From contig CM029670.1 of assembly GCA_017311315.1 (NCBI GenBank), positions 24,083,449-24,147,448 on the forward strand: a DNA stretch of 64,000 bases, written 5' to 3'. A program made the translations under genes and the position numbers. Numbering within the stretch: the first letter of the stretch is position 1; each line of letters begins with the position of its first letter. The notes under the pieces were generated by a model, which ran no database searches, had not been told where the DNA came from, and saw only the letters and a program-made list of their open reading frames with translations. Source of the stretch: Dendrocalamus latiflorus. Lineage: Eukaryota; Streptophyta; Magnoliopsida; Poales; Poaceae. This document shows positions 33,334 through 46,500 of the stretch, in pieces.

Positions 33334-36300
33334 TGTCGCATCCCGCGTCGCCTCCCGCACTGTGCCGCTGCTAGCGTTGACCCCTCCCGGACAGTGCGCC
33401 GCCTTGGCCTTTTCCTTCCCTGCTGCTAGCTCTGACAAGCAGTCCCTCGGCCTTGTTTTCCGCTCCGCCCTCCCCTGTGACCGCCGGGCCAAGCGACGCT
33501 CCACCGAGCCTTCACTTGCACCCCGACAAGCCTTGACTGCCGCACCCGGGCTGTAGCTACTTGGGGCCGACGCCACTGCACGGTCGATGCCCTACCGCCC
33601 GAGCCTCCTCGGCGCCCGCCTCTCTCTCCCTGACTGCCTATAAGAGGACACTGAGCCCGCCTTTCATTCCACCACCGCTCGGTCCATTCCCCCTTCCGCC
33701 TCCCCCACTTACTCGAACTCATCGCCTCCTCTACCGCAAGCTCCTCCGGCAGTCTCTTCCACCAGCACCACTCAGTGGACTTCATGACCCTTCGGGCCTC
33801 TCTACGAGATCGCCATTACTCCCTCTCTCTCCTTCCCCGCCTAATCGGCTTTTCCTCCCCTGCAGGCCGCCGGTGAGCCACTTCTTCATCAACTCTGGCG
33901 CCAGGGCTCCTCGGTGAACCGCCGAACCTCGAACCGATTGCCCACGCCTAAAGCACCACCCAACCACCACGAAGCCAACCCCCACCTCGCCGAGCTTTCT
34001 CACCCCCTCGCTGCCAAGGCCTTCCTTGCCGCCAGCTCCCTCGGCTCCACGCCGACCGCCGCTCAAGCCTTAGGTGAGTTCGTGACCGACTGTGGAAGCT
34101 CCCGTGCTGAGCAATTGGACTCTAATGGCTCGAGTCACCGGATTTCATCTTTCCCTATTCTGGCCACCGCCGTGCTCGCCGCTGGTCACCGTTAGGCCAA
34201 ATTAGGCCACCCCACTTCTTCCCGAGGTGTGCGTAAGGCCATGGAGCCCATTTTTTCCATCGCCGTTGCGCCACCATGACCCCTTCGCCGTCGGTCGGCT
34301 CCGCCTCCCTCACGGCCGAGATGAACCAAAGCAGAGTAATTAATTAGCGCAATAATTAAGTTAATTAATGACTATCCTAACTGGCCATTAACTGCTATTA
34401 ACACTGATAATTGAGGAACCACCAGTCAGCCACTGTAGAGTAGTTAGGAATGTGAAGGCTATTAAATTCTCCTTGGGCCCCACCTGTTAGCGAAACACAC
34501 TCTCTCTCCCTTTTTATTTTCTGGATTTTCATGGAAATAAAACTTTGAAGAGCACATTCTCCCTTGTCGTAACCCCAAACTTAACGAAACTTGTTCCTAA
34601 ATTTTTCTAAAATCAAGGTCTACCTATTGGTACTGGTTTGGTTTAATTTTGAGTTTATTTGAATTTCGTCTTATTTTATTTTGTATTTACTTGTTTTTGC
34701 TCATCTGCATTGTTTTTCCGGTATGTTCTTCCGAGTAGAGCTTGAAGAAGTGAGCGAGCCCCCGATCGAAGCAGCCCAAGACCCCAAGCTTTTGATCCAG
34801 ACGAGTTGATACTTTGATCATTTTGCGCCTATATTTCATGTGAAACTATGTTCATTTAACTTATCAAGATTTCATGCTTTACTTTATATGCAAATGTATG
34901 TTACTCATAAGGTAGCTAAACACCTAATTGTCGATCTAGTAATATGATACCCCATCCATGATATTTGAATGTCCATGAACCAGGTCACCCTAGATTAACT
35001 ATTAATCTTGATAACTATAAGTCAAACTTAAACGCCGTGCAAAGATCTTGTCTAGAGTTTAGGGCACTAGTTGCCCTAATCATCAATTTTTAAACATGAG
35101 AACTTGTTTTGGGTAGTCATGGTATGTAAGTGGCTGAATAATTGCGATTACTTACCTTATGCTTCTCAAAACCCTAAAAATCTGCTATGCCTGTCTAGGT
35201 GGATGGTAAGAGTGGTGGGTGTGGATGTAACACCAGTTCTGTGGTTAGTGGAATGAACCACCTACGCAATTAAGGACTTAATCCTATGATGACCTCTCCA
35301 TGTACAATAGTGCAACCACAAGTTGGCAAAATGTAGGCTTGGATGAATAATTTACTAGACTCTCTAGTCATCTCATGGAGGATGTGTGTAGTGGGTAATA
35401 AAAACCCCACATGGAATGGGACACCAAATGGAGGTGACGTTGCCAAGGCTAGCATTTGTGGAGAGTAGAGTCTGACTGTGCTAACCTGTGGTAGACATCC
35501 CGCACAACCTATGGAAGCAACCCCATAGGAGTAAGGTGCTAGAGGGCGAGGTATTGTAAAGGCCTCATGATAATCTCTTGATCTGCATGACTAAGGAATC
35601 ATATAGGACCATCGAGATGATTGTCTCTTGTGGGTAAAGATGTACAGTCTCTTAACAGTATACAACTATTTGAACAGCCGTGCCCACGGTCATGGGTGGA
35701 CATGGGAACTTCCTTGAGTTAGTTCTATTTCAAAACTATTGAGGGTGGGAAGGAAATTGTCAGGTGGAGGTAAACCTGACTTTGGAAATTTTTCCTGAAG
35801 GGATGTACTCTAGTGTTATGATAAGGTGGAAGTAACATGATGATCCAAAGCTAGCATAGGTGTATGGAACCATGAAATCGGTGGATGGAACCTACACCGC
35901 TATAAATACTGTACAATTTTAAACCCTTTAAAGCATGTTTTCTAAAATGCTAAGTCATAGGAAATTTTAGTTATGAATATTTCAAATGTCGCTTTAAGCA
36001 AATAAAAGAAACTGAGCCACCTTTGTCTAGCCTTGCATCTATATTTACATGCATTTCGTGTGTGGCTCGCGGAGCATGGTTGTTTGTGCTCACCCTCGCT
36101 CTTAGACCATAAACCAAGGGCACTATGTCTACTATGAGGACCAGGGTGATGAAGGCGATGAAGTTGGTGGAAACTAGGATAAAGCTTTAGTAGTTTTGCC
36201 TCTCACCTCTGTCCAGTCGACCAGGCTAGCTCGTGGGTGGATCCGTTATTAGTTAGGTTTCTGGCTAGTATTGGTGGCACCTAAGTTATCTCAGTCGCTT

Positions 36301-36552
36301 GCCTGTGGCAAGTCGAGCCCTACCACGTTTATGTATGCTTCCACTTCCGCACTTTATGTAATGTGAACATATGGCTTGACAACCCTGTTGTAAGCTCGAC
36401 CCGATGTAGTCTATTTAAACTCTGGTAATGTAATGTTATGGTATCGTGTATGCAATGATGCAGCAATGTACCTGTGAGTACTATCTACTGATCTAGGGAA
36501 TAATGCAGTGAAATCACAGAGGGTTCTAGGTTGGTAAACTTGGGGTCCGACA
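33334..36552 (+). repeat. 5' LTR of gypsy element, about 3.2 kb
   Basis: Right edge ...GGGGTCCGACA at 36552, five bases before the primer site. Left edge probably TGTCGCATCCCG at 33334, though TGTAAAATAACC at 33321 is an alternative; the host duplication supports this interval. A GC-rich promoter-like part holds TATAAGAG (33639-33646). The right part is AT-rich without genes. No second copy is in the window to confirm it. Confidence 0.75.
33639..33646 (+). promoter_or_regulatory. LTR TATA box
   Basis: TATAAGAG in a GC-rich stretch early in the long LTR; the likely start of the element's transcript lies shortly downstream. Confidence 0.5.
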
Positions 36553-36556
36553 AGGC

Positions 36557-36568
36557 TGGTATCAGAGC
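36557..36568 (+). other. primer binding site, initiator tRNA-Met
   Basis: TGGTATCAGAGC, the standard plant LTR element primer site, five bases from the LTR end. Confidence 0.9.
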
Positions 36569-36756
36569 ATACGACTGTAGAAACCTTAGTTAGATTGGTC
36601 ATGTTCTAAGGCCTAGGTCTTATTTTCAAAAACTATGAAAGACTTTGACAAATTATAGCGTAATACTGCTTTGCTTAACTCTCTTAGTTCCCCTACTATT
36701 CTAGACTCTCTTTTGTATTTCCATCTGTTCTAACATCTTGGTGTTCAAAATGTTAG

Positions 36757-37510
36757 ATGGCCAGAGCTTCATTAGTCGGTCCGTGGGATCACTTATCCCA
36801 TGGAGAAGATGACAGAGAGTTTCTTGAGCTCCTGCGACAGCTTTTGCAATACCTAGGGTACAGCAGTCAGCTTATCTTCTGGGGCAGGAGAGCCCGAATC
36901 CAGAACCAGAACTTATGGACCATGGAAGTTTTCCTCTATGTGCGGGATAGGAACAGGGAGCTCCACTCCCACACCATCCAGGCTGGACCTCCTCGGACAC
37001 ACCTTTCAGACTCCATCCAGGATGCGACGCGTCTAGCTGCAGCCCACCTGTGCAAGAGCAGGAGCAGAGACTGTGACAGTCACCTTTCTCCCATTTCCCT
37101 CACATCCGCCAGGGGGAGTACCTTCCAAAACGCCTTGACGCCAGGGTGGACGACCCCCGGTTGTCACAGCAGATCAAGCTGACGCAAGTGATGGCGGTCA
37201 CCTACGCCCATGCTTTACAGGAGATTGGGCAGCTGCGTGCTCTCCTGACTTTGAGCTATGAGCACCCAGACGTCCTCTGCGCCTAGCTCACTCGTTGCAA
37301 GACCGCCCTCTAGGCGGCAGAGCGCGAGAGGCTTGCTGCTGAGGCCGGGCTTAAGCGCCTTCAGTCCAGGGCGACGTACCCCCTGCCTTCACCACCATCA
37401 ATGCATGCACAAGCGCCAGCATTAGCTGAAGCGTCAACGCCAATGCCAGCACCAGTTGGAGCACTGGCACAGCGCTAGGGACCCCGCACCTTGCTCACGG
37501 CACGCAAGAG
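36757..37510 (+). pseudogene. leader ORF upstream of gypsy gag
   Basis: Open frame of 141 residues from ATG 36757 (MARASLVGPWDHLSHG) with EFLELLRQLLQYLGY and WTMEVFLYVRDRNRELHSHTI. This type of extra ORF between primer site and gag is found in some grass gypsy elements; its function is unknown to me. Near 37110 the frame shifts, and a helical continuation (VMAVTYAHALQEIGQLRALL, then AAERERLAAEAGLKRLQ) can be read in another frame to about 37480 with two stops. It suggests a coiled-coil protein of about 250 residues before decay. Confidence 0.55.
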
Positions 37511-38034
37511 CGAGTGTCCGCCACCCAAGAATGACCTCGGAGGGCCCAGCAGGGAGCGTCGCCCCTCCCATTCTCGTCCCCCAGTGGCAGATCAAGCCCC
37601 TCCCGATCCCGTTCTCGCTCCCAATCTCCCAGCATCAGTCAGAGCTGCTCCTGTTCCCGCTTCCTAGGGGATTGCATCTTCTGCGGCCGGAGCCACTCCC
37701 AGAGGTGTAGTCTACTGTAGGTTAGGCAGCAGTATGACTAGGCAGTCCTTTTGGTGTGCACGCACATTTTTGTCTCCAGTTGTACCCCCCTATGTACCCG
37801 GCTTAGTAGACATTGTGTATCTGGTGTCATGGCTAGACGTAGCATATATGGCATGTCGAGCAATCATGTAACACTTAAACCTCCTGTTGTAATGAACTAA
37901 TTTAGGCCTGATGCTTTTTATTGCATTGCTTCTCTTTTGTCGGTTTTTCTGCTATGCTATTAGGGGTCTAGCAAACCCTCATATATGCCTTCTCTTTGTT
38001 CCTTCGGGCTCTAAAAAGTCTTAGTTGTTTCCAG

Positions 38035-38663
38035 ATGGCACCTAGAAAATCTGCTGCCCGTGGTAGGGGTCAAGCCCCAAGGACCCTAGCTTGTGGGAGA
38101 GGCCGAGGCCGCGGTATGAACTTGCCGCCACCACCACCAAGTCCCCTGACCATGGCACAACAAACACGAATCCTCCATGCAATGCTCGCCAGTCAGCAAG
38201 TAGGTGCAGCTAGCCGCAACTCAAAGCTAGCTGATTTCTTGAGTACCAGACAGTTGACCTTTTCCTCAACCAATGAGCCTGTAGTAGTTGAAGATTGGCT
38301 GCGTGATACTGAAAAGAAGCTCAGACTTGCCCGTTCCACTAAAGAGGATAAGGTGGACTTGGCCACACATCAGCTTAAGGGTGCCACGGCAGCATGGTGA
38401 GAGAACTACCTCGCCTCCCATGGGAAAGAGAGTCCCCTAGGCAATAACTCGGAAGGAGAAGAAGAGGAAGTAGAAGTTGAGACCCTAGCAGCTGGTGCTC
38501 AGCAAGAAGAACAAGCAACTGAAGAGGACCATGATGATGAAGAAGAAGAGTAAGCAGTATCCAAGTCTGTCGTCACCTGGGCCGAATTCAAGGTTGGCTT
38601 CCAGCAAAACTTTGTACCAACAGGCATCATGAGGATGAAGAAGAATGAATTTCGAAACCTGAC
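38035..38663 (+). pseudogene. gypsy gag, N-terminal part, cut by the Sirevirus
   Basis: Starts MAPRKSAARGRG, Arg/Gly- then Pro-rich, followed by the retrotransposon gag domain (VVVEDWLRDTEKKLRLA ... ATHQLKGATAAW). A TGA at 38398-38400 (likely CGA or TGG before) breaks it. The same frame goes on with an acidic Glu/Asp stretch, another stop, then VVTWAEFKVGFQQNF and RMKKNEFRNL. The Sirevirus enters within 3-4 codons of that. The rest of the domain is at 50320. Confidence 0.85.
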
Positions 38664-39184
38664 TGATGAACCATGTGGAGGTGACCACATGTGCGTGATG
38701 AGTAATTGACATTAGTTTGGGTAAGTCGAGTTTGGTTTGGGTGGTTCGGACCTAGTCGTTGCGTGGCACAATTGGGTTGGGTCGGACTTGGTCAAACTTG
38801 GTCATATGGGATTAGGATGCTGAATCTTTGATTTGACAGGTTTGGACTTCATCTGTGGTAAGTATGATGGTATTTATGCTTTCATGTATCGAGCGGTGCT
38901 ATTTGATGTGTTTCTTGTCTGTGTGGCTGCAGGACATCGGGCGGAGTCGTGGCGAGACACGGTGGACCGGACTAGGCGCAGGTGGCACTGAGGTCAGAAC
39001 GGTCGGGATGTGTCGAAGACGACGTGGACTCGAGGTGGTTGCGAGGCGTGCGAGACAAGGAGCGCGGAAGCTTCCCGGAAGGTGCACGAGGGGCAAAACG
39101 GGAATTTCGCAAGGCTGCACAAGCGGGAGCGGGCTCCGTTGAAAATAGCGGGCGTAACGGGGCGGAGACCCGTTAGCCGTGGGC

Positions 39185-39193
39185 TATAAATAG
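39185..39193 (+). promoter_or_regulatory. Sirevirus LTR TATA box
   Basis: TATAAATAG, preceded by a GC-rich stretch and followed about 25 bp on by the likely transcript start. It is conserved in the 3' LTR at 48942-48950. Confidence 0.75.
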
Positions 39194-40254
39194 GTTGGAG
39201 GGGCTGCATGCCCACTTGAGCACTTGAGGAGAATTAGGGTTTGCTAGAGTCAAAAGAGGCTTTGAGAGTTTGTTTTGGCTTTAGGCTTTAGTGGGTGAGA
39301 GTGGTTGGAGAGGCAGAGTGTGCTCCCTCTGTCCCCTTTGATGGTTTTTAGATAGAACAGAGTGTTGTGTTCATCCTCCTCCAAGCATCCATGGTTGAGG
39401 GAGAGGGAGAGGATTGAGTCGAGAGTCATGTAATCCTTCATCTTGTTCTAATGTCCATGCGTATCGTGACTCCTTGTATTCCATTTGCTACAATGAATGA
39501 AATCCCAGAAGTTTGATTCCCGTGCACTTCTCTGTTCTTCGTTTCTCCATTTTGATGATTTTGTGATTTTCGTTGTTTTGAGTTCTTGCTTGGTGGGAAG
39601 GCCCAAAATGGGTTGCTCTGTGATGGGATGTTGTTTTTAGACCATTTGGTCAGATGGAATCCCAGAGACAAGATTTTAATTTCAGTTTGTGTTGTTGGAG
39701 TTCCTCTGTTCATCATTTCCTCCTCTAGGGTTTGTGTCCAGATTTTGATTCCCTTGAGGAGATGGCCTAATTCTTGGTCTGTGAACCCCTTATGCTATTG
39801 CTAACATATCTGCAAAATCCCATTAGCAAAGGATTTGAGACCATGGAGTAATCTGGATTTTGTTTGCCCTCTCTGAAGTTTCAGTCATTTCCTAGGGTTT
39901 GGAGTCCCTTTCTTTTTCCCTTAAAAGAGTAGGCCCAAATTTGAGTCTCAGAGTCCCTTGGCTATTGCTTTACTATTCCTAAAGTTTCATGGGCAAAGGA
40001 CTTGAGAGTGGAGAGTAATTTGAACTTTTCTGTTGCCTCTGTAAGTTTTTCAGTTATTAGCAAATCTCTGAAATCCTTGACTTTCTAGTTGATTTCTTTG
40101 ATTCCCAGGTTCCCCTCTCTATTTGAAATATGGTAGTGTTGCTCTGGGCTAAAAAGAATGAAAGGAATCCAGTGCTTGGCTTGATTCTTGAAGGTCTGAA
40201 GTAGTACTCAAAAATTAGAAAATCCAGAGTGCTCTCGGGTTGCCAAAAAAAGGG

Positions 40255-40340
40255 GGGCGGTCTGACCGGTGTTATAAGGGCGGTCTGACCGGCGTTATAA
40301 GGGCGGTCTGACCGGCGTTATAAGAGAGGTCTGACCTCTC
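40255..40340 (+). repeat. 23-bp palindromic minisatellite in 5' LTR
   Basis: Three full units and a part, each with CGGTCTGACCG followed by GCGTTATAAG or a variant, then a diverged AGAGGTCTGACCTCT, itself a palindrome. Confidence 0.85.
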
Positions 40341-40562
40341 TTTGAACTATGTTCATCCCGGCCCCTCTGGAAAATGTTGTTTGAGTGAATTTTCTTCATT
40401 GCTTCTTTCTTGTGTGTGTTTAGGAGTTCCAAAAGGCATAAGAATCCCTCTTCATAATTTTCATAATTATCGGAGAGGAGATTTGAAGTCCGTGCTTTTG
40501 AGGGGTCGTTCTTTAAAGAATCGACATTCACCCCCCCTCTGTCGCCATTTCGGTCCAACAAT

Positions 40563-40574
40563 TGGTATCAGAGC
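40563..40574 (+). other. primer binding site, initiator tRNA-Met
   Basis: TGGTATCAGAGC, two bases after the LTR. Confidence 0.93.
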
Positions 40575-40616
40575 CGGTTAGCTCTAATTCATAGATCTTA
40601 ACCGGTCTCAAGAGCC

Positions 40617-43554
40617 ATGGCAGCGGACAAGTACTCAACCAAGCCGCCTGTCTTCGATGGCATTGACTACCCCTTCTGGAAGAGCCGAATGGAAACTTAC
40701 ATCCAGGCTCAGGGGTATGCCATCTGGCGCAAGGTCAAGGTCCGGTTTGTTGTTCCTGCCGATGAGAACATCAATGCTGGAAACATGCATGATGTTGAGG
40801 CAAACGCTAAGGCAAGGAACATCATAATCCAGGGCCTGAGTCATAGCGAGTTTGACCGCATCTCTCATCTTTCGTTCGCCTTCGATATTTGGGTGACCCT
40901 CGATGCATACCATGAGGGCACCACCCAGATTAAGATGGTGAGACAGGACCAGTTCAAGCGAGATTACAACAAGTTTGAAATGCTTGCTGGCGAGTCCCTT
41001 GATGAGTGCTTTGCGCGTTTTCACAAGATTTTGAGCAATCTCCGAGCCGTCGGTCTCACATACTCCGACTCGGACAACGCTCGTCAAATGCTTGCTGCAC
41101 TCGACCTTCGCGTTTGGGAGATGAAGGTGACTACCATCAAGGACACCACCGACCTCTCGACTTTGACGCTTGACGCGCTGTACTCGTGCCTCAAGACGCA
41201 CGAGATCGACATTGTCTCTCGTAAGTCGAAGTCGCAGTCGATGGCTCTAGTCACCGATCCCAGTTCGGCTTCTGGTGTTTCTGCCGATTCGCTTTGTGGG
41301 TTCTCCCTAGCTGCTCTCTGTGACGTAACTGATGATCAGTTAGAGCAGTTAGAGGATGAACAGCTGGCCCTCCTAGCGCGGAAGTTCTCCCATGCTTATA
41401 AGAGGAGGAGGGACAGAAAGAGAGGCGGTCCAGTCATTTGCTTCGAGTGTGGTGGCCCCAACCACATTCGGGCAAACTGCCCCAAACTGGAGAAGGGCAA
41501 AGCTGACTACGGCGGTTCGGGCAAGAACGACTACACCAACAAGAACCGCAACAAGAAACCTCCAGTCCCTGCACAAGGCAAGAAGAAGTTCCGCAACTTC
41601 GGGAAGGCCAAGAAGCTCTTCCACCGCGTCCTCACCGCCTTCGACGACCTCGACCTCAGCGAGGTGGAGGGATGGAGCGACGACGACGTGACGGGTGACC
41701 AAGAGCCCAAGGATGGCGGCGACGACTTCTCCGGCATGTGCTTCATGGCCCTCGAGGGCGAACTCAGTGACAGCGAGCTGTACTCCGACTCGGACGAGGT
41801 ATGTCCCACCTACGACCAGCTCAATCATGCTTTTCTTAAGCTAGGTGGTTTTCATGCTAGAGCTAAGGCTAGGTGTGCTGAGTTAGAGAAGGAAATAGAT
41901 AAACTGTCACTAGAGATTATTGCTATTACATCTGCTCCCTCTAGTGATGATTGTGATACATGCTCTGCTTTGCTGGTTGATATGGAGAAATTAAGGACCT
42001 CGCATGATAGTTTGTCCTCCGAGCTTGATATTGTTAAGGTGGAGAATGTTAGTCTACTTGCTGAGCTTGAGATGAGTAGAGTAGCGCCTATTTCATCTAC
42101 TGTTGTTGAGACTACTTCTGGCACCTCATGTGAGGATAAGGACAATGCTTTTAGAGGTCATTACACCATGCTACTTGATATGCCCGAGTTTTGTGAAAAC
42201 TGCAATAACTTGAAGATGAACCTAAAATGGGCATATCATAAAATATCTGAGTTGTATGCTTGGCTGTGTGAACCAGTTGCATCATGCTCGAACTGTCCTA
42301 GATTAACTGCTGAACTTGAATATGTTTCCAAGCTGTTTCAAGAAATGATTGACCACAATAAGAAATTGGCTAATTATGCTTCTAAGGACCCTGTTAGCTC
42401 ACCATGCAAAAATTGTGATAAACTAAAAATTGACTTGATTGCATTGGAAGAAAAGTGTGTGAAGCTAACTAAGGACTTACTAGAGAAGCCACAATCTTGT
42501 TGTGATGTGATTGCTGAGGAGGGGGAGAAGCCCCAAGGTAAGGTAGAGACGCCTAGCGACGTAAACCAACCGGCTAGCAGTAGGACTGTCCATTCAGAGT
42601 CGGCTGTGCGTGCACAAGCCATTCTTTCCTCTGCTGTTGGTTCTTCATCTGCTCCCTTACTTTTTGCTGTTCCCTCTTCTCCCTGTTCTTCCTGCACCTC
42701 TCTTTCGGGAGTGTCAGTATCTTATGAACACTCTCGAGAGATTTGTAGGAGGCAAGAAGAAGCTTAATCTTATTCTAGACCAATCCAAGATTTGTAAGTT
42801 TAATCAAGGTCTAGGATATAATTTCTATGAGGATATGAGGAAGCATCCTCCTGCTATTCTCAGACCCATAGTGGGAGGTGTGATCGAGGTCGAGCCTTGA
42901 TCTGATGAGGTCAAATTCAAATCAGCGGGCTTTGTCCAAGGGATCTCTGACAGTAAGGTGATTCCACCTGTTGCTTCGGCCTCTCAGAAGGCGAAGCCTC
43001 TTTGTGCTACTTCCACCTCTCAGAAGGTGAAGTGCCACTGCACCTTCTGTCAGAAGGATAGGCACTCGATCGAAAGATGCTTCAGGCGCGCCAGGATTGC
43101 GCGTAGAGACCGTGCAGAGGCACTTAGGCGTATTCAGGGTCAGCCCCAGATCCTGAGTGCACCTAAGACTAGCACGAGGTCCAGGTTTGCTTCTGACAGG
43201 TTTGGGCAGCATCGAGGTCTTGGTTTTTCTGAGTCTTCTGGTTTTCGTCCTCGTGCTGCTCCGGGTCGTGACTTCCGCCGTCCTGAGGGTACATCTCGTT
43301 TGCCCCGTCGAGACAGTTACCCACGGCGTGATCTGCGTGTTGCCGGTGTTCTGACTCGCTCTCCCGTAACAGTCGGACCCCGCAACAGCTTCAGGTCTGC
43401 TCACAGACCTTCTGCTTCTTTGAGTCACGGAGAGCGTAGGGTAGATAGAGGTCAGTCGTGCTTGACTACTTCATCTGTTCCACGTGTTACTCAGCATTGG
43501 GTGCCAAAATCACTCTTGATTTATCCCAGTACTGAGACTTTACTCTCTTGTTGA
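40617..43554 (+). pseudogene. Sirevirus gag, one frameshift and one stop
   Basis: ATG at 40617 lies 43 bp past the primer site. Residues 1-716 are open: an N-terminal DUF4219/UBN2 gag region (PPVFDGIDYPFWKSRM, then LDECFARFHKILSNL near residue 135), the first CCHC knuckle (CFECGGPNHIRANC, about residue 275), a Lys-rich stretch, an acidic segment, and a long coiled-coil part with CxxC pairs (about residues 400-650). At about 42700 a CT-repeat loss of 2 bp shifts the frame. The correct frame then has TGA at 42898 and the second knuckle (CTFCQKDRHSIERC) near 43040. Gag ends at TGA 43552-43554. Confidence 0.9.
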
Positions 43555-46500
43555 CTCAGGTTCGCCGGGCTGGGAAGGGAGAGGTTTGGCTTGTAGACTC
43601 CGGTTGTTCTTGTCATATGACCGGAGACTCACGTTGGTTCTCTTCCCTAGCCCGCGCTCCAGGTGATGAGACGATCACCTTCGGAGACGCTTCATCTGGG
43701 CGCGTCATCGCCAAAGGTACTGTGCGTATTAATGCTTCTTTTATTCTTAAGGATGTTGCCTTGGTTAGTAAGCTGCGTTATAATTTGCTTTCGGTTTCTC
43801 AGCTTACCGATGACGATTATGAGATGAGTTTTAAGAAAAATGCTTGCAAAATTCTTGATTCCTCGGGTAGTCTGGTTTGCGGGATTTCACGTTATGGGAG
43901 GATCTTTCGTGCTGATTTTTCTGAGTCTTCTGGTGATCCTCTCCGCTGTTTAGTTGCCTCAGAGTCCCGTGATTTGACCTTCTGGCATAGGAGACTTGGT
44001 CATATTGGATTTGACCATTTGACCCGAGTTAGCGGCCACGACCTCATTCGTGGTCTGCCAAAGCTCAAAATGGTCAAAGATCTTGTTTGCGCTCCATGCC
44101 GGCACGGCAAGATGGTTGCCGCTTCACATCCTCTGGTCACTGTGACCATGACTGATGCACCGGGACAGCTGCTCCATATGTACACTGTTGGATCAGCTCG
44201 AGTGCAGTCAGCCGGAGGGAAGTGGTATGTTCTTGTTGTGGTCGATGACTATTCAAGATTTTCTTGGGTGTTTTTTTTAGCCTCGAAGGATGAGACATTT
44301 TCGTATTTCCGAGGTCTTTTCGGTAGGCTTTCTGTTGAGCTCCCAGGTGCCTTGCGAGCGATCCGCAGTGACAATGGCACGAAGTTCAAGAATTCCTACT
44401 TTGAGAGTTTCTGTGGTGAGACAGGTGTAGAGCACCAGTTCTCTTCTCCGCACGTCCCACAACAAAATGGCGTTGTGGAGAGGAAGAACCGTACCTTGGT
44501 CGAGATGGCCAGGACGATGCTTGATGAGCACTCTACACCGCGGAAGTTCTGGGCTGAGGCCATAGCTACCGCTTGCCATGTTTCTAATCGAGTCTTTCTT
44601 CGGGCACACTTGCACCGCACTTCTTATGAGTTGAGATACGGGCGAAAGCCCATCGTCTCTCATTTTCGTGTTTTTGGTTGCAAGTGCTTTATTCTGAAGT
44701 CCGGGAACCTAGACAAGTTCAAGTCACATTCTTGTGATGGTATCTTTCTAGGTTACTCGCCTTCTTCGCGGGCTTATAGGGTTTGGAACTGCGAGTCTAG
44801 TAAAATGGTAGAGACCTGTGAGGTGACCTTCGATGAGGCCAGTCCGGGGACTAGGCCCGATATCTCAGGTTCTTTAGAGCAGTCCGAGCCCATCTTCGTG
44901 GATGATGGAGATGAGGGTTCTCTACCCGATCCAGCTCCTCATCCACCCCTTGAGGTGCCGTCCTCCACTGCACCCCGAGGCGATCAGCCCTTGCCTTCTG
45001 CATCTTCTGGAGCTAGTGGCTCTGTTCCTACCTCTTCTGCTCATGAGGTAGAGGCCACTTCTTCATCTCATCCAGGACCTCCTAGACACATTCAGAAAGC
45101 TCATCCATCCGAGCAGATTATTGGAGACCTTTTCGAGTGTGTGACTCGCTCAAAATCTGGCTTATCTCAGTTCTGTCTCCATTTTGCTTTCATTGCCTCA
45201 TTTGAGCCCAAAGATGTTTCTCGTGCTCTTTCCGATGAGTCTTGGGTCAATGCCATGCATGAAGAGCTAGAAACCTTTGAGAGAAACAAGGTCTGGTCGC
45301 TTGTTGAGCTCCCACGAGGTCACAATATCATTGGAACCAAGTGGGTGTTCAAGAACAAGCAGAGTAAGGATGGGGTAGTCATTCGAAACAAGGCTAGACT
45401 GGTAGCTCAGGGATTTTCTCAGGTTGAGGGTCTAGACTTCGAGGAGACCTTTGCCCCTGTAGCTTGACTTGAGGCCATTAGAATCCTGTTTGCCTTTGCA
45501 GCTTCTAAGGGTTTCAAGCTCTACCAGATGGACGTCAAGAGTGCCTTCCTTAATGGAGTCATTGAGGAAGAAGTTTACGTCAGACAGCCTCCAGGTTTCG
45601 AGAACCCCAAATACCCACACCATGTCTTCAAGCTTTCCAAAGCGTTGTATGGACTTAAGCAGGCCCCCAGAGCTTGGTATGAGAGGCTTAAGTCCTACTT
45701 GTTGAGTCATGGGTTTGAAATGGGTAAAGTAGATAAGACCTTGTTTATCCGTAGGCTGGGTAGTGACCTTCTGCTCGTCCAAATCTATGTCGATGACATC
45801 ATCTTTGGCGGCTCTTCCCATGCTCTGGTTTCACAGTTCTCGGATGTCATGAGCACCGAGTTTGAGATGAGCATGATGGGTGAGTTGACCTTCTTCCTTG
45901 GCTTCCAAATCAAGCAGACTCGGGAGGGTACCTTCTTGCATCAAGGCAAGTACACTCGTGACCTCCTGAGACGCTTTGACATGAGTGATGGTAAGCCGGT
46001 GTCAACTCCGATGGCTTCTACAGCCTATCTTGACCCAGATGAGGATGGCGAGCCAGTTGATCAGAAAGAGTATAGAAGTATGATCGGCTCCCTTCTTTAC
46101 CTCACTGCCTCGAGACCAGACATGCACTTCTCTGTGTGTCTGTGTGCTCGGTTTCAGACTTCTCCTCGCGTATCTTACCGTCAGGCGGTGAAGCGCATCT
46201 TTCGGTACCTTCGAGCTACCATTGACTATGGTATCTGGTACTCTTCCTCATCCTGTCTTTCCTTGAGAGCCTTCTCGGATGCAGACTTTGCCGGCTGCAG
46301 GATAGATAGGAAGAGCACCTCTGGCACCTGCCAATTCATTGGCACTTCTCTCGTTTCCTGGTATTCGAGGAAGCAGTCCGGTGTTGCACAGTCCACTGCA
46401 GAGGTCGAGTACGTTGCTGCTGCCAGTTGTTGCAGCCAGGTGCTTTGGATGGTCTCGACCCTGCGGGACTTTGGGTTAGCGATAGACAGTGTTCCACTCT

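Larger units (their letters stand above)
38664..40560 (+). repeat. 5' LTR of Sirevirus (1897 bp)
   Basis: TGATGAACCATGTGG ... GGTCCAACA. Against the 3' LTR it has about 25 bp more near 38805-38830 and 20 bp more near 39493-39513, and one fewer 23-bp repeat. Substitutions by eye are a few tens, roughly 2%. Confidence 0.92.

Noticed and set aside
33362..34195. ORFs of about 60-120 residues on both strands
   Set aside because: They lie in the GC-rich promoter and leader part of the gypsy LTR.
38855..39215. Paired ORFs inside the Sirevirus LTR, repeated at 48612-48972
   Set aside because: Identical in both LTRs, overlapping on both strands and spanning the TATA region; LTR sequence rather than genes.
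40255..40340. Possible CRISPR-like or regulatory repeat array
   Set aside because: Units are contiguous 23-bp tandem repeats inside an LTR with no unique spacers; a minisatellite.
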